Positions 43,950 to 53,379 of a stretch of 64,000 bases of DNA are shown here, piece by piece. The stretch is from Bacteroidales bacterium (GTDB lineage: Bacteria; Bacteroidota; Bacteroidia; Bacteroidales; Marinilabiliaceae), in assembly GCA_024401395.1 (NCBI GenBank), contig JAKSLD010000004.1, positions 62,001 through 126,000 on the forward strand. The letters run 5' to 3'. Numbering within the stretch: the stretch's first letter is position 1; each line of letters opens with the position of its first letter. The translations under genes were made by a program, and so were the position numbers. A model generated the notes under the pieces. It had not been told where the DNA came from, did no database searches, and saw nothing but the letters and a program-made list of their open reading frames with translations.

Positions 43950-44120
43950 ATGGCTTACAAGATTAGCGATGAGTGTCTTGCATGTGGTACATGTAAGGGC
44001 GAGTGCCCAGTAGAGGCTATCTCTGAGGGCGAGAAGTATTCTATCAACCCTGACGTTTGTATCGATTGCGGTACATGTGCAGGTGTTTGCCCAGTTGAGG
44101 CTATTGCTCCAGCTGAGTAA
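43950..44120 (+). CDS. 2[4Fe-4S] ferredoxin
   Basis: This is a 56-residue clostridial-type ferredoxin, an electron carrier in the cytoplasm. Two complete cluster motifs are visible: CLACGTCKGECPVEAI and CIDCGTCAGVCPVEAI (CxxCxxCxxxCP each). Codon use is of the highly expressed type (GAG, GTT/GTA, CCA). It has its own promoter element and a strong terminator, so it is a single-gene unit. Confidence 0.96.
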   Translation: MAYKISDECLACGTCKGECPVEAISEGEKYSINPDVCIDCGTCAGVCPVEAIAPAE

Positions 44121-44157
44121 TCGATAGGTACAGGTAATCCAGTACAAGATTAAAAAG

Positions 44158-44200
44158 GCCTGTTGCTCAATGAGCAGCAGGCTTTCTTTATTTTTTTTGG
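44158..44200 (+). terminator. terminator of the ferredoxin gene
   Basis: GCCTGTTGCTC pairs with GAGCAGCAGGC (one G-U) around a 3-base loop and is followed by a T-rich run. Confidence 0.9.
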
Positions 44201-44278
44201 GGGAGGGGATTTCATAAAAATATAACGCCCTCCAACATAAAGTCAGAAGGCGTCATATAATATTAACCTATTATACTA

Positions 44279-45805
44279 TTAGAAAGGCATTGCGTCGAGG
44301 ACGGAAGGTTTGATTTCCACATCCTCCTCCTTCTCCTCATCCCAGTAAGAATACTCAGTCTCGTCGTATACGTTACCCAGCTTACAGTTCTCGAAAGTAA
44401 CATTCTCTGTTGAGATCTGAGGCTCCTCATTACCACGATTACCCAACTTGATACCGTAGGCATTGCTATTAGAGACCTTAACATTCTTCATAGTACCCTT
44501 TGCATCGTTAGCGATATAGATAGCCTGACTGTTATCCTCATAACCACCCTCAGAGACTATGAGGTTATCGATATTGATAGATTCAGACCTATTGCAATCC
44601 AAGAAGAGACCATTCCAGTACATATCATCAGCCAAGCCCTTGAAAGTAACAGGAGCCTTTTCAGTACCCTTAACTATCAGTTTTGTTTCAAATTCGAAAT
44701 TAACAGACTCAGCCTCTTTAACTATGAATGTAACGCCCTCCTCGATAGTGCAAGTTGTACCACTATCTATAGCGCGAGCACCTCTGTAAAGGAAATATGG
44801 GATACCATGATTCTTGAGAGTATACTTATTGCCCTTTTCGAACCAATAAGCATTTATTCTTATCATCTCATAGTCATTATTCTTAAAAGAATTATCTGAG
44901 AAGGTATCGAGAGTACGGAATTCCTCTACAACGATTGGATATCCAGCATTATCCTCGAAGACATTATTCTCAGCTGCGAGTACAGTAGCGGCGTCATTAA
45001 CCCAGATAGCATCAGAATCAGAACCCTTGAATGTACAGTTTTTGATAGTCACCTTAGCCTCATCACAGATAGCCACCATTTCGTTGTTGCTACCACCGTT
45101 GATAAACTCCACGTATTCCCAGACATTCTCTTTGCGGCTTGAGTGAAGAGCGATACGGTCCCATGCGCCTGAGCCAGGATTAGTAGGCACACCTCTGAAG
45201 ATAATAGGATCCTCTTTTGTACCCTTCATTACCAAGCCACAATCGCCATCCACATCGATAGCTGAGCCAGAAGAAGCGAAAGCTATAGTCACGCCCTTCT
45301 CGATAGTAAGAGTAGCGTTACCACTAACCCAAAGAATACCATCAATGATGTAATCGATAGGGAGACCGAGATCCTTAAGAGTAGTATGCTTGTCGATAGT
45401 ACCACTAAGAGCCTGAGGGTCAGTTACGTTTACGTTTCCGCCTTTAACAGAGACAGCTACCGAATAAACTGTAGTTGAGCCATCCTCAGCAGTAACCTGG
45501 TACTTCACGACCTTAGAGAAGTCCTGAGCCTCGCCAGAAGCAGGAAATACAGTAGCCTTATCAGATACTACGATAGTAGGTGCGAGAGCTGTGACTACAG
45601 TGCCCTCAGGGAGTTCAGCTACGATAGTCTTTTTCTCCTGATCGATAGTTGCATCCACAGTAGGATTAGTGAACTTGAAAGAAGTTATCAGACTAGCGTT
45701 GCTCTTTTCAGAATTCTTTGACTCATCTTCGTCATCGCTGCTACAAGCAGAGAAGCAGAAGACCATTGCAAAAAATGCGAATGCTATTTTTAGTGTCTTT
45801 GCCAT
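44279..45805 (-). CDS. lipoprotein with DUF5018-like domain and parallel beta-helix
   Basis: From the ATG at 45805 a signal peptide leads to the lipobox FSAC (Cys20 or nearby) followed by an acidic SSDDEDE stretch, which in Bacteroidota favours surface display. Residues about 35-125 form a beta-sandwich like the DUF5018 domain (ITSFKFTNPTVDATIDQ, VVKYQVTAEDGSTTVYSVAV). The rest has repeating short strands typical of a right-handed parallel beta-helix (VTIKNCTFKGSDSDAIWVN; AENNVFEDNAGYPIVV). It may bind or cleave polysaccharide, but catalytic residues cannot be identified. It is divergent from the two-component genes. Confidence 0.8.
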   Translation of the reverse strand: MAKTLKIAFAFFAMVFCFSACSSDDEDESKNSEKSNASLITSFKFTNPTVDATIDQEKKTIVAELPEGTVVTALAPTIVVSDKATVFPASGEAQDFSKVVKYQVTAEDGSTTVYSVAVSVKGGNVNVTDPQALSGTIDKHTTLKDLGLPIDYIIDGILWVSGNATLTIEKGVTIAFASSGSAIDVDGDCGLVMKGTKEDPIIFRGVPTNPGSGAWDRIALHSSRKENVWEYVEFINGGSNNEMVAICDEAKVTIKNCTFKGSDSDAIWVNDAATVLAAENNVFEDNAGYPIVVEEFRTLDTFSDNSFKNNDYEMIRINAYWFEKGNKYTLKNHGIPYFLYRGARAIDSGTTCTIEEGVTFIVKEAESVNFEFETKLIVKGTEKAPVTFKGLADDMYWNGLFLDCNRSESINIDNLIVSEGGYEDNSQAIYIANDAKGTMKNVKVSNSNAYGIKLGNRGNEEPQISTENVTFENCKLGNVYDETEYSYWDEEKEEDVEIKPSVLDAMPF

Positions 45806-45957
45806 GTTGTATGTGTTTTTAGTTATTAATTTTTGATGTTGCAAAGTTGGTGAACGTCGAAAAAAGAGGCAATCCCACAATTGGGGGGGGTATAGGTTAT
45901 ATTTAGAAAATGAGTTATTACATTTGCTCCAGAAGAATACAGAAATAACACATATAT

Positions 45958-45965
45958 TATATTTG
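45958..45965 (+). promoter_or_regulatory. -7 element upstream of the two-component genes
   Basis: TATATTTG fits TAnnTTTG, 20 bases before the kinase ATG. Confidence 0.5.
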
Positions 45966-45984
45966 CAACGAATTAATATTCAGT

Positions 45985-47538
45985 ATGATTAAACAATTTT
46001 ACATAGTATTGTCGGTACTGCTGGGGCTATCCTGTCAGAGTGCTTATGGAGAGTATGCAGACCATAGAAACCGGCATGAGGATTCACTTGAGGTTGTATT
46101 ACATTCCCAACAGCTAGAGCCAAAAACAAAAGCAAAAGTCTTGTCTGATCTCATGTGGGGGTTTTTACAGACAGACGGGGAAAAATCGAAGAAATATGGT
46201 TGGCAATTAATAGAGCATGCGCAGAAGTACGATTTTGCGCTAGCTGAAAGTGACGCCTATAGGATATTGGGGCAGCACGAATATGCCAGTGGGCAGCACG
46301 ACAAAGCAGACAGCCTATTTCAGTGTGCGCAAGAAGCCATAGAAAAGATGAAGGCATTGGGCACCTACACTGAATCGGACGTTGACAACATGCAATCGAC
46401 ACTCTGGGGAGCCATAGCCAACAATGAAAATGTTCAAGGGAAGTCGGCAGAAGCCATTGATCATTACGAAAAAATGCTTAATCTGCTGATTAAGCACAAC
46501 TGGAAAGAAAATCAAGCATTACTCTTTTACAATATAGGAGAGTTGTACTTAGAATTAAAAGACCTTGAAAATGCGACAAAAAGCTATCAAAAAGCTGAAG
46601 AAATAGCAGAAGCGACAGGAGATTCGCTTATTTTGGCTATAACCAAGAAAGGAACTGTGTCGCTGTTGATTGCGCAAGGAGAATATGGGAAAGCCTTGGA
46701 GGAGTCGCGTCAATCATTAGAATATTTTCAGAGGCACCGAGAAGAGAGGGAGAGTGAGAATGAGGTACTTACCACGCAAGTAGAGGCACTAGAAAAGATT
46801 AACAGTCAGTCACGCACCATAAACATTATAGGATACATACTTGTGGTGGCATTGGTATGCGTTGTAGTCATGGCTTTCATTCTGATGAAGCAGCAAAAGA
46901 AGAGAGCTGAGAGCGAGAAAAAATTAGCTGAGATTAAGGCCACTATAGCAGGAGAGACAGAAGAGAGGACCAGGCTTGCCAAAGATTTGCACGACGGCAT
47001 AGGCAGTATGCTCACGGCGGTAAGGATAAATCTTGAGTCGTTTCAGCAGCACCTCACTGACACTATGCCTGCGGACAGTCTAACACAGACATACGCAGTA
47101 CTAGACAAAGCCAGGACAGAATTGAGGCGAGTTGCGCATCACCTTATGCCAGATGCCCTTCAGAAAAGCGGGCTTGACGCTGCGCTAAGCGACTTCTGCA
47201 AGTGCACGCCTAGGGTCAACTATTTCTCCACAGGCTACAACCCGATGGACAGCGAGATGGAAAAAATGCTATATTTGGTAACGCATGAGCTAGTAAACAA
47301 TGCGCTCAAGCATGCCAATGCGGACAACATAGAAGTGCAACTACTTCAGGATGAGCAACAAATATCCATCACTGTCAGTGACGACGGCATAGGTATGAGT
47401 AAAGAAACGGCGAACAATGGCATGGGGCTCAACAACATTAAAGAGCGCATAGCCGTCTACAGTGGGCGCATGTCGGTAGACAGTGTACAAAATGAAGGAA
47501 CAGAGGTTTTAATTACATTACCATATAAAGAAGTATGA
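45985..47538 (+). CDS. TPR-containing sensor histidine kinase (HisKA_3)
   Basis: The protein has a signal peptide or anchor, a periplasmic TPR region (about residues 40-255), a transmembrane helix (IIGYILVVALVCVVVMAFIL), a HisKA_3 domain with the phospho-accepting His in KDLHDGIGS, and a HATPase domain (THELVNNALKHA; DDGIGM; GMGLNNIKERI). This is the NarX/DegS-like kinase class that pairs with LuxR-type regulators. The ATGA overlap with the next gene fixes the pair. TPR sensors of this kind are common in Bacteroidota; the signal is unknown. Confidence 0.9.
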   Translation: MIKQFYIVLSVLLGLSCQSAYGEYADHRNRHEDSLEVVLHSQQLEPKTKAKVLSDLMWGFLQTDGEKSKKYGWQLIEHAQKYDFALAESDAYRILGQHEYASGQHDKADSLFQCAQEAIEKMKALGTYTESDVDNMQSTLWGAIANNENVQGKSAEAIDHYEKMLNLLIKHNWKENQALLFYNIGELYLELKDLENATKSYQKAEEIAEATGDSLILAITKKGTVSLLIAQGEYGKALEESRQSLEYFQRHREERESENEVLTTQVEALEKINSQSRTINIIGYILVVALVCVVVMAFILMKQQKKRAESEKKLAEIKATIAGETEERTRLAKDLHDGIGSMLTAVRINLESFQQHLTDTMPADSLTQTYAVLDKARTELRRVAHHLMPDALQKSGLDAALSDFCKCTPRVNYFSTGYNPMDSEMEKMLYLVTHELVNNALKHANADNIEVQLLQDEQQISITVSDDGIGMSKETANNGMGLNNIKERIAVYSGRMSVDSVQNEGTEVLITLPYKEV

Positions 47539-48155
47539 CAGACAAGATAACCAAGATACTACTAACAGATGACCACAACCTGCTTGTAGACGGGCTAAAG
47601 AGGAGTCTGAATGAGGCTGACGGGCTAAAAGTAACAGGCACAGCCAACTCCATGAAGGAATGCATGTCATTTTTGTCTGAGCATTCGGTAGACCTATTAC
47701 TGCTAGACGTTCAGTTGCCAGACGGGAACAGTATAGACTTCATTCCCAAGATATTACAGACCAACAAAGATATTAAGATCATTGTACTATCCTCATTTGC
47801 GGAGCCATCAGTCATACGAAGAGCCATTGATGCGGGGGTATCTGGCTATCTACTTAAGAACAGCACTTCTGCTGAGATTACAAAAGGAGTTTTGGCGGTT
47901 GCCGATGGTGAACAATACATTTCGCCCGAAGCGGAAGCTCTATTAAAAGAGGCGCCAAAACATATACCTGCGCTGACCAGGAGAGAAAGAGAAGTCCTGC
48001 ATCTAGTAGTAGAAGGACTGTCGACCAAAGAGATAGCGGCCAGATTAGATCTGAGTTTTGATACAGTCCACGATTACCTTCGAAATCTCAGGATAAAGCT
48101 AGATGCCAAGAGTATGGCCGATTTAGTCTGCAGAGCAAAAGACCAGTGTTTGTAA
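47535..48155 (+). CDS. LuxR/NarL-type response regulator
   Basis: The 206-residue regulator has a receiver domain with the acidic pocket (LLTDDHN), phospho-acceptor Asp in LLLLDVQLPDG, and Lys in YLLKNS. A C-terminal LuxR-type HTH follows (LTRREREVLHLVVEGLSTKE). It overlaps the kinase gene by four bases (ATGA) and is its likely partner. Targets are unknown; the divergent beta-helix lipoprotein gene is a possible one. Confidence 0.93.
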   Translation: MTDKITKILLTDDHNLLVDGLKRSLNEADGLKVTGTANSMKECMSFLSEHSVDLLLLDVQLPDGNSIDFIPKILQTNKDIKIIVLSSFAEPSVIRRAIDAGVSGYLLKNSTSAEITKGVLAVADGEQYISPEAEALLKEAPKHIPALTRREREVLHLVVEGLSTKEIAARLDLSFDTVHDYLRNLRIKLDAKSMADLVCRAKDQCL

Positions 48156-48230
48156 AAAGAGAGAGTATCAAAAAACATAGATAATCTCATTCTGAGTATA
48201 TTGAGGGTATATGCAGCGTATATAGAGCGA

Positions 48231-48252
48231 CCTTGTTCATCGTAATTTTTTT
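48231..48252 (+). repeat. dispersed CTTGTTCATCG element, copy 2
   Basis: CCTTGTTCATCGTAATTTTTTT lies between the response regulator gene and the convergent aminopeptidase gene. It is the same 22 bases as at 24988. Confidence 0.75.
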
Positions 48253-48263
48253 AAATGAAGAGA

Positions 48264-48304
48264 GCAAAATAAAAGAGGCTGCGTCATTGATTTGACACAG
48301 CCTC
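48264..48304 (-). terminator. terminator of the aminopeptidase P gene
   Basis: GAGGCTG-x-GTCA pairs with TGAC-x-CAGCCTC (48275-48304, one mismatch), and on the minus strand the stem is followed by TTTTATTTT. Confidence 0.8.
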
Positions 48305-48310
48305 ACATTC

Positions 48311-50095
48311 TTATATAGCATCTGTAGCACCTTGCAGCCACTGCCGAACCTCCTCGCTTACAAGAGGACTTAATGTTTCGTAGACCAGCTTGTGGTATGC
48401 GTTCAACCATTCTTTTTCTTCATTAGTCAGCATATCCACCAAGATAGGGCGCTTGTCAATCGGGCACATTGTAATAGGGTAGAAACCAAGGAATTTTCCG
48501 AAATCCGATTCGCCGACTACTTTGCAGACAACCACATTCTCGGTTCGGATACCCCACTTACCCTCGCGGTAGATACCAGGTTCGTCGGTAGTTACATATC
48601 CAGCTTTCATTTCGCTACCATTATCCTTCTTACCGATACGTTGAGGCCCCTCGTGTACGTTGAGGTAGAAACCCACGCCATGACCGGTGCCGTGGCCATA
48701 GTCGATATGATGCTGCCACATAGCCATACGAGCGAGAGAATCCAGTTGAGAAGCGTGAGTTCCCTCAGGGAATACAGCCCTAGCGAGAGCGATATGCCCC
48801 TTCAAGACAAGAGTATAGTCGATGCACGCCTGTTTGTCGGCGATTTGGCCCATAGCTACGGTACGAGTTATATCAGTTGTACCATCGGCGTATTGACCAC
48901 CAGTGTCCAAGAGAAGGAAGCCGTCGGATATTCTAGCATTAGTCTCTATTGTCGGTTCATAATGGCACATAGCGCTATTAGGTCCGAAAGCAGAAATAGC
49001 TCCGAAAGATTCGCAAACGAATCCAGGCTGCTGTTGGCGGAACTCCAGTAGTTTCTCTGCGACAGACAGCTCGGTCAGGTTCTCCGTCATAAATGCGCCA
49101 TTAAGCCAGTGGAGGAAGTTGACCATAGCCACACCATCCTTAATGTGAGCGTTTGTGATGTGCTTGATTTCAGTTTCAGTCTTGACAGCCTTAATATCCT
49201 CGACAATATTTGGCGCTTCAACTTTTATGACATCATCGCCAAGGGCTTTGATGACACGAGCGTTGATTTTGTTAGGGTCGAACAATACACGAGACCCGGC
49301 TGGGATATTGCTGACATTCTTTTCGAAGTGATCATATAGAGAAACCTTGATGCCCTCCTCATCCAGTCGCTTACTTATTACGTTAGTCAGCTTATGAGGA
49401 TCGACATAGAGATGCTCCTCCTCTGGGGTAATGATGACGTGAGAGTAGAACACCGGATTATACTCCACGTCAGTACCACGGAGGTTCATGAGCCAAGCGA
49501 TATCGTCGAGAGTACTCAGCAAATAGTGAGAAGCATTCATCTGGAGCATTCTTTCGCGCACCAAAGAGACCTTTTCCTGTCTTGTGAGCTGATTCAACGA
49601 GTAGTCCATTTCTATGATCTCGTCTAAAGGCAATTCCGTACGCGGCACGTACAGCTCGTTTATTATGTTAACCTTGTAGACCATTTTTATTCCGAAGTCG
49701 TTGAGCTTGTTTTCGATTTTCAGATATTCGGAATAAGGGACGGTGAAACCATCGATACCACACACGCTATCGGAAGGCAAGGTATAAGTCAGCCAGTCGA
49801 TATAAGAAGGCACCCCAGGGAGACCATCCTTGAAAACGTCAAGACAAACGTCGCGAGTCTGAGCCTCCGCCTGGATATAGTATCGAGAGTCGACCCACAG
49901 GCCGACGTGCTGGTTAGTTATGACCAACACACCAGCAGAGCCGTTGAATCCAGAAAGATACTCGCGGAATTTCCAGTGGTCGGCAGGATACTCGCTACAG
50001 TGAGGATCCTCGGTTCGAACAATCAACGCATCCAGTCCGAGCTTTTGCATAGCGGTACGGACCTTCAGTAGTCTGTCATTTTGGATAGTATTCAT
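48311..50095 (-). CDS. M24 Xaa-Pro aminopeptidase (aminopeptidase P)
   Basis: This cytosolic metallopeptidase removes an N-terminal residue next to proline. The 594-residue form from the ATG at 50095 is the long three-domain aminopeptidase P type: two creatinase-like N-terminal domains and the pita-bread M24 domain. Metal ligands are visible in LLLDTGGQYADGTTDITRT (two Asp), YGHGTGHGVGF (His), TDEPGIY (Glu) and GIRTENVV (Glu). A TTG at 50116 is in frame but overlaps the menA end. It is probably co-transcribed with menA. Confidence 0.93.
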   Translation of the reverse strand: MNTIQNDRLLKVRTAMQKLGLDALIVRTEDPHCSEYPADHWKFREYLSGFNGSAGVLVITNQHVGLWVDSRYYIQAEAQTRDVCLDVFKDGLPGVPSYIDWLTYTLPSDSVCGIDGFTVPYSEYLKIENKLNDFGIKMVYKVNIINELYVPRTELPLDEIIEMDYSLNQLTRQEKVSLVRERMLQMNASHYLLSTLDDIAWLMNLRGTDVEYNPVFYSHVIITPEEEHLYVDPHKLTNVISKRLDEEGIKVSLYDHFEKNVSNIPAGSRVLFDPNKINARVIKALGDDVIKVEAPNIVEDIKAVKTETEIKHITNAHIKDGVAMVNFLHWLNGAFMTENLTELSVAEKLLEFRQQQPGFVCESFGAISAFGPNSAMCHYEPTIETNARISDGFLLLDTGGQYADGTTDITRTVAMGQIADKQACIDYTLVLKGHIALARAVFPEGTHASQLDSLARMAMWQHHIDYGHGTGHGVGFYLNVHEGPQRIGKKDNGSEMKAGYVTTDEPGIYREGKWGIRTENVVVCKVVGESDFGKFLGFYPITMCPIDKRPILVDMLTNEEKEWLNAYHKLVYETLSPLVSEEVRQWLQGATDAI

Positions 50096-50112
50096 AATAG
50101 CTTCTGTATAAT

Positions 50113-51000
50113 TCAAATTAAAGTTCCGATAACGAACAGCATAACAGTCAGGAAAGTGCCCATTGCAATCAGAGGCAACTGTTTATCCAGAGCCCTGCCA
50201 GTATGCGTGTATACAAACAAAGCATTCTTAACGAACAAAGGTATAGTCAACAAAGAGATAAACTGAGTTGGTATACCATATAATACGATATACGCTACGA
50301 GAGCGACAAAAGATACGATGAGGAGACACAGATGGTAGATGCGAGCATTATCAATCCCCATTTTAACCACCAATGTATGTTTACCAGAGAGTCTATCCCC
50401 CTCATAATCGCGCATATTATTCATATTAAGAACCCCGACAGACAAGAGACCTATGCTTGTAGCCGGGAGAAGAGCAGGAAGCCACAGAGCGCCTTCGTAC
50501 AAAGATTCAGAGCCTGCAACACCCACAAGACCGAAGAATAAGAAAACAGACAAATCCCCCAAGCCCATATAGCCATAAGGTTTTTTACCCATAGTATACG
50601 TGATAGCAGCTGCGATACAAAGGAGACCGATTAAGAACAAAGTAAGTATACCATTAAGACCTAATCTAGGATAAGAAAAGTATAGAAGAGAGATACCGAA
50701 AAACAAAGAGAGAAGAGCCCATATCAAGATAGCTATTCTCATTTCAGAAGGAGAGATAGCGCCACTCTGTATAGCACGTTGAGGACCCACTCTCTGGGCA
50801 TTGTCAACCCCCTTGACAGAGTCGCCATAGTCATTACAGAGGTTAGACAATATTTGTAGCGCTAGGGTAGTCAAGAGTGCAAAAATGCAAATTTCCCATG
50901 CGAATATTTGACGTTGATAGGCAAGTATAGTACCCATCGCAATCAAAGAGAGCGATAAAGGTAAAGTACGAAGCCTAAAAGCAGAAATCCATCGATTCAT
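50113..51000 (-). CDS. menA: 1,4-dihydroxy-2-naphthoate polyprenyltransferase MenA
   Basis: MenA attaches the polyprenyl chain to 1,4-dihydroxy-2-naphthoate in menaquinone synthesis. This is a UbiA-type membrane protein of 295 residues with about eight or nine hydrophobic segments. The first Asp-rich motif is NLCNDYGDSVKGVDN and the second is NNMRDYEGDRLSGKHT. The N-terminal WISAFRLRTLPLSLS is typical of MenA. It precedes the aminopeptidase gene on the same strand by 17 bases. Confidence 0.94.
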   Translation of the reverse strand: MNRWISAFRLRTLPLSLSLIAMGTILAYQRQIFAWEICIFALLTTLALQILSNLCNDYGDSVKGVDNAQRVGPQRAIQSGAISPSEMRIAILIWALLSLFFGISLLYFSYPRLGLNGILTLFLIGLLCIAAAITYTMGKKPYGYMGLGDLSVFLFFGLVGVAGSESLYEGALWLPALLPATSIGLLSVGVLNMNNMRDYEGDRLSGKHTLVVKMGIDNARIYHLCLLIVSFVALVAYIVLYGIPTQFISLLTIPLFVKNALFVYTHTGRALDKQLPLIAMGTFLTVMLFVIGTLI

Positions 51001-51125
51001 GTTTACTAGTATATTTTACAAACAAAACATCCAAAAAGTTACAAAGACAACACACTTTACAAAAGCGGTAAAAAGTTACCAATCAAGACAGGCAAGTTTA
51101 CACAAACGCCAAACAAAGATATAAA

Positions 51126-52652
51126 CTATATAGTAAAGACCTTTATTATTTTCTTCTTGTCAGCGCTATACAAAACAGACACTATAATAAGTTGATTTTT
51201 GTATAAAGAGGTATCAATAACAGCAACAGAAGAACAGTCGGCTTTCAGAGACTGAAGCAATCTACCGTCGACAGCGTAGACATCCACCTTCTTGATACTG
51301 TCAGCCTCTATCCTGATGCTACCAGGAAGACGAGAAAGAGAGACATCGTCATTATCTATCGTATTACTGCCACCACCATTAAGGCGGTCGCTCTCCTTAT
51401 TATAGAGATCACGGCCAGTCATGACTTTGATACCCTTATTATCAGGATCAAGGATTTCGTGGAGAGAAGCATAGTTCAAATACTTAGCGTCCCAAGCCAA
51501 AGCGAGAGACCAGAAATAGTCGTCCCCCAAGTAGCTACACGAGCCATACCCGCCAGACAAGGCACCGATAATCTTCCTGTCGGGGTTCCACAAGGCAGAG
51601 CCAGAAGAACCAGCCTCAGTGGTACCAGATAGCCATTTACTCACTTTATAATGGATATTGCGAGCGAAAGGAATATCGCCATCAGGAGCTCGGCACCCTG
51701 TAGCGTTATAATCGCCAATATTGACATTTGTGGCTACAGAAACCTTTTTTACGTCACCTCCAGGGTGGTGGACACATATAAACTCATCATAAGGATTGAT
51801 ATCTCCTGTTATGTCCCATCCCGACCAGTATGGGTTTCTAGCCTCAGAAGGGACTTTTTTAAGAGAGAAAAGAGCCAAATCGTACTTTGGGTAATAGCAT
51901 AGGAGCGAATCCAATCTGATAGTCTCCATATTCTCGGCACTCTCAGTTGGTCTGACGTGGCTATCGCAATCATTGATTTCCCATCCGAAAATGACATTTA
52001 CAGGCTTTTTATCCCGAACATACTTTATTAGAGGGTGGGCTGAAGTCAAGACATAAGGAGCCATATCCTCGTTAGCGTTGTTTATCAGAGTTCCAGTACC
52101 CACTTCGTTACCAGTCAGCATACGGCAGACACTATGTTTAATAGTATCAGTCTTAGCATTACAAGAAGCGTTTATTTCGCAAGAAGCAGCCTGAATGTAT
52201 GCCACCTTATTTTCAGGAACAGATAACCAAGGTAGAGGCAAGAAGCCAGTGTATACCTCCTCTATGATGATATACTCCTGATTACCGAAATAGATAAGCT
52301 CCATAGAATTGCCAGAGAGGACATCAGTCAAGAGACTAGCTTTAGACACATCCTCGCTGGTGTAGGTATAATGGGCATAAGAACACTGGACGATGATACT
52401 ATCCAGCAGGCTAGCATCTATTCCACTCATCCAAGCGTGCATAGAGAGGGCGCCATCGGAAGTAAATTCTAGAGGTACGCTATTGAACAATTTTCTATGT
52501 AGGCGATGTTCATCGGCAAAGACGAGAGAACCATGATGGTCGGTTTGGTCGACAGATTGCCTGATAGTGGCAGGCAACACGACAGTTTGCGCCAGAGCGC
52601 AAAGAGAAGTCAGGGTTAGAAAAAGAGTATTTAGAAGCCTGATAATTGTCAT
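51126..52652 (-). CDS. secreted trypsin-like serine protease with T9SS sorting domain
   Basis: From the ATG at 52652 a signal peptide (MTIIRLLNTLFLTLTSLCALAQ) leads into an about 200-residue N-terminal part and then a chymotrypsin-fold protease. The triad can be read as His in VLTSAHPL, Asp in KYDLALFSL and Ser in GSSGSALWNP. The C-terminal about 65 residues (IRIEADSIKKVDVYAVDGRL, LKADCSSVAVIDTSLYKNQL and final KVFTI) match a type A T9SS C-terminal domain, so the enzyme should be exported by the type IX system. Lysyl endopeptidase-like enzymes have this arrangement; specificity is not known. Confidence 0.87.
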   Translation of the reverse strand: MTIIRLLNTLFLTLTSLCALAQTVVLPATIRQSVDQTDHHGSLVFADEHRLHRKLFNSVPLEFTSDGALSMHAWMSGIDASLLDSIIVQCSYAHYTYTSEDVSKASLLTDVLSGNSMELIYFGNQEYIIIEEVYTGFLPLPWLSVPENKVAYIQAASCEINASCNAKTDTIKHSVCRMLTGNEVGTGTLINNANEDMAPYVLTSAHPLIKYVRDKKPVNVIFGWEINDCDSHVRPTESAENMETIRLDSLLCYYPKYDLALFSLKKVPSEARNPYWSGWDITGDINPYDEFICVHHPGGDVKKVSVATNVNIGDYNATGCRAPDGDIPFARNIHYKVSKWLSGTTEAGSSGSALWNPDRKIIGALSGGYGSCSYLGDDYFWSLALAWDAKYLNYASLHEILDPDNKGIKVMTGRDLYNKESDRLNGGGSNTIDNDDVSLSRLPGSIRIEADSIKKVDVYAVDGRLLQSLKADCSSVAVIDTSLYKNQLIIVSVLYSADKKKIIKVFTI

Positions 52653-52679
52653 TTTTTCACTATTTGTCATCTAGTAGAA

Positions 52680-52687
52680 CAAAGATA
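52680..52687 (-). promoter_or_regulatory. -7 element of the protease gene
   Basis: On the minus strand TATCTTTG fits TAnnTTTG, about 28 bases before the ATG at 52652. Confidence 0.5.
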
Positions 52688-52802
52688 GTGAAGATAATTA
52701 CATATAATGTCAAAATAAATGACAAATTCCTTGCATATTAACAAAAAAAATAGGAAAATTGCAGTCGGAAAGAAGCAATTCTATTTTAACCAAATACAAG
52801 AA

Positions 52803-53327
52803 ATGAAAAAAGTAATTCTTAATGTTGCTGCGGCTCTTTCACTTATGTTCGCAGTTTCATGTGCTTGTGATTGCAACAAGTGCAATAAGTCAGATGATGC
52901 TACAGCAGTAGCAAAAGAGGGTGAGTGCTGTGCCAAGGATTCAGAGAAGGCATGCGATGGTGCTAAGGAGTGCTGCAAGGCAGCTGCTGACAGCGCTAAG
53001 TCATGTGAGAATGCTGCACAGTCAGAGGAGGAGCGTCTCAAGGCTCTCGAGGCAAATATGACAGAGGAGCAGCTCGATTCACTTGATGAGGCTGAGGCAG
53101 TAGCATTCAAGCCAGTTGCAACTATGCCATCAGTACAGCTTACTCCAGATCAGCAGAAGAAGCTCAAGGAGATGATTGACGGTGCTAGAGCAAAGGCAGA
53201 GGCTATCAAGAAGCTCCCACGTGCTGAGCGTCGTGCGGCTCGTAAGGCTCTTCAGCAGGAGTGTGAAGATTTCTTGATGGGTCTTCTCGATGAGGATCAG
53301 CTTCAGGCTATTTCAAAGAAGGATTAA
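52803..53327 (+). CDS. Cys-rich small lipoprotein, unknown
   Basis: From the ATG at 52803 the product has a signal peptide with lipobox AVSC, then a patch with 11 Cys residues in roughly 55 positions (CACDCNKCNK, GECCAKDSEKACDGAKECC, KSCE). A charged helical C-terminal half follows (LTPDQQKKLKEMIDGARAKA, RAERRAARKALQQECEDFL), which resembles Spy/CpxP-type helices. The Cys patch could bind metal ions; this is a guess from composition. Codon use is of the highly expressed type. A strong terminator follows, so it is a single-gene unit. Confidence 0.72.
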   Translation: MKKVILNVAAALSLMFAVSCACDCNKCNKSDDATAVAKEGECCAKDSEKACDGAKECCKAAADSAKSCENAAQSEEERLKALEANMTEEQLDSLDEAEAVAFKPVATMPSVQLTPDQQKKLKEMIDGARAKAEAIKKLPRAERRAARKALQQECEDFLMGLLDEDQLQAISKKD

Positions 53328-53349
53328 TATTTAATCTACCAATAGTTAA

Positions 53350-53379
53350 GCGGTGCAAGAAATTGTACCGCTTTTTTTT
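53350..53379 (+). terminator. terminator of the Cys-rich lipoprotein gene
   Basis: GCGGTGCAA pairs with TTGTACCGC (one G-U), followed by eight T. Confidence 0.9.
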
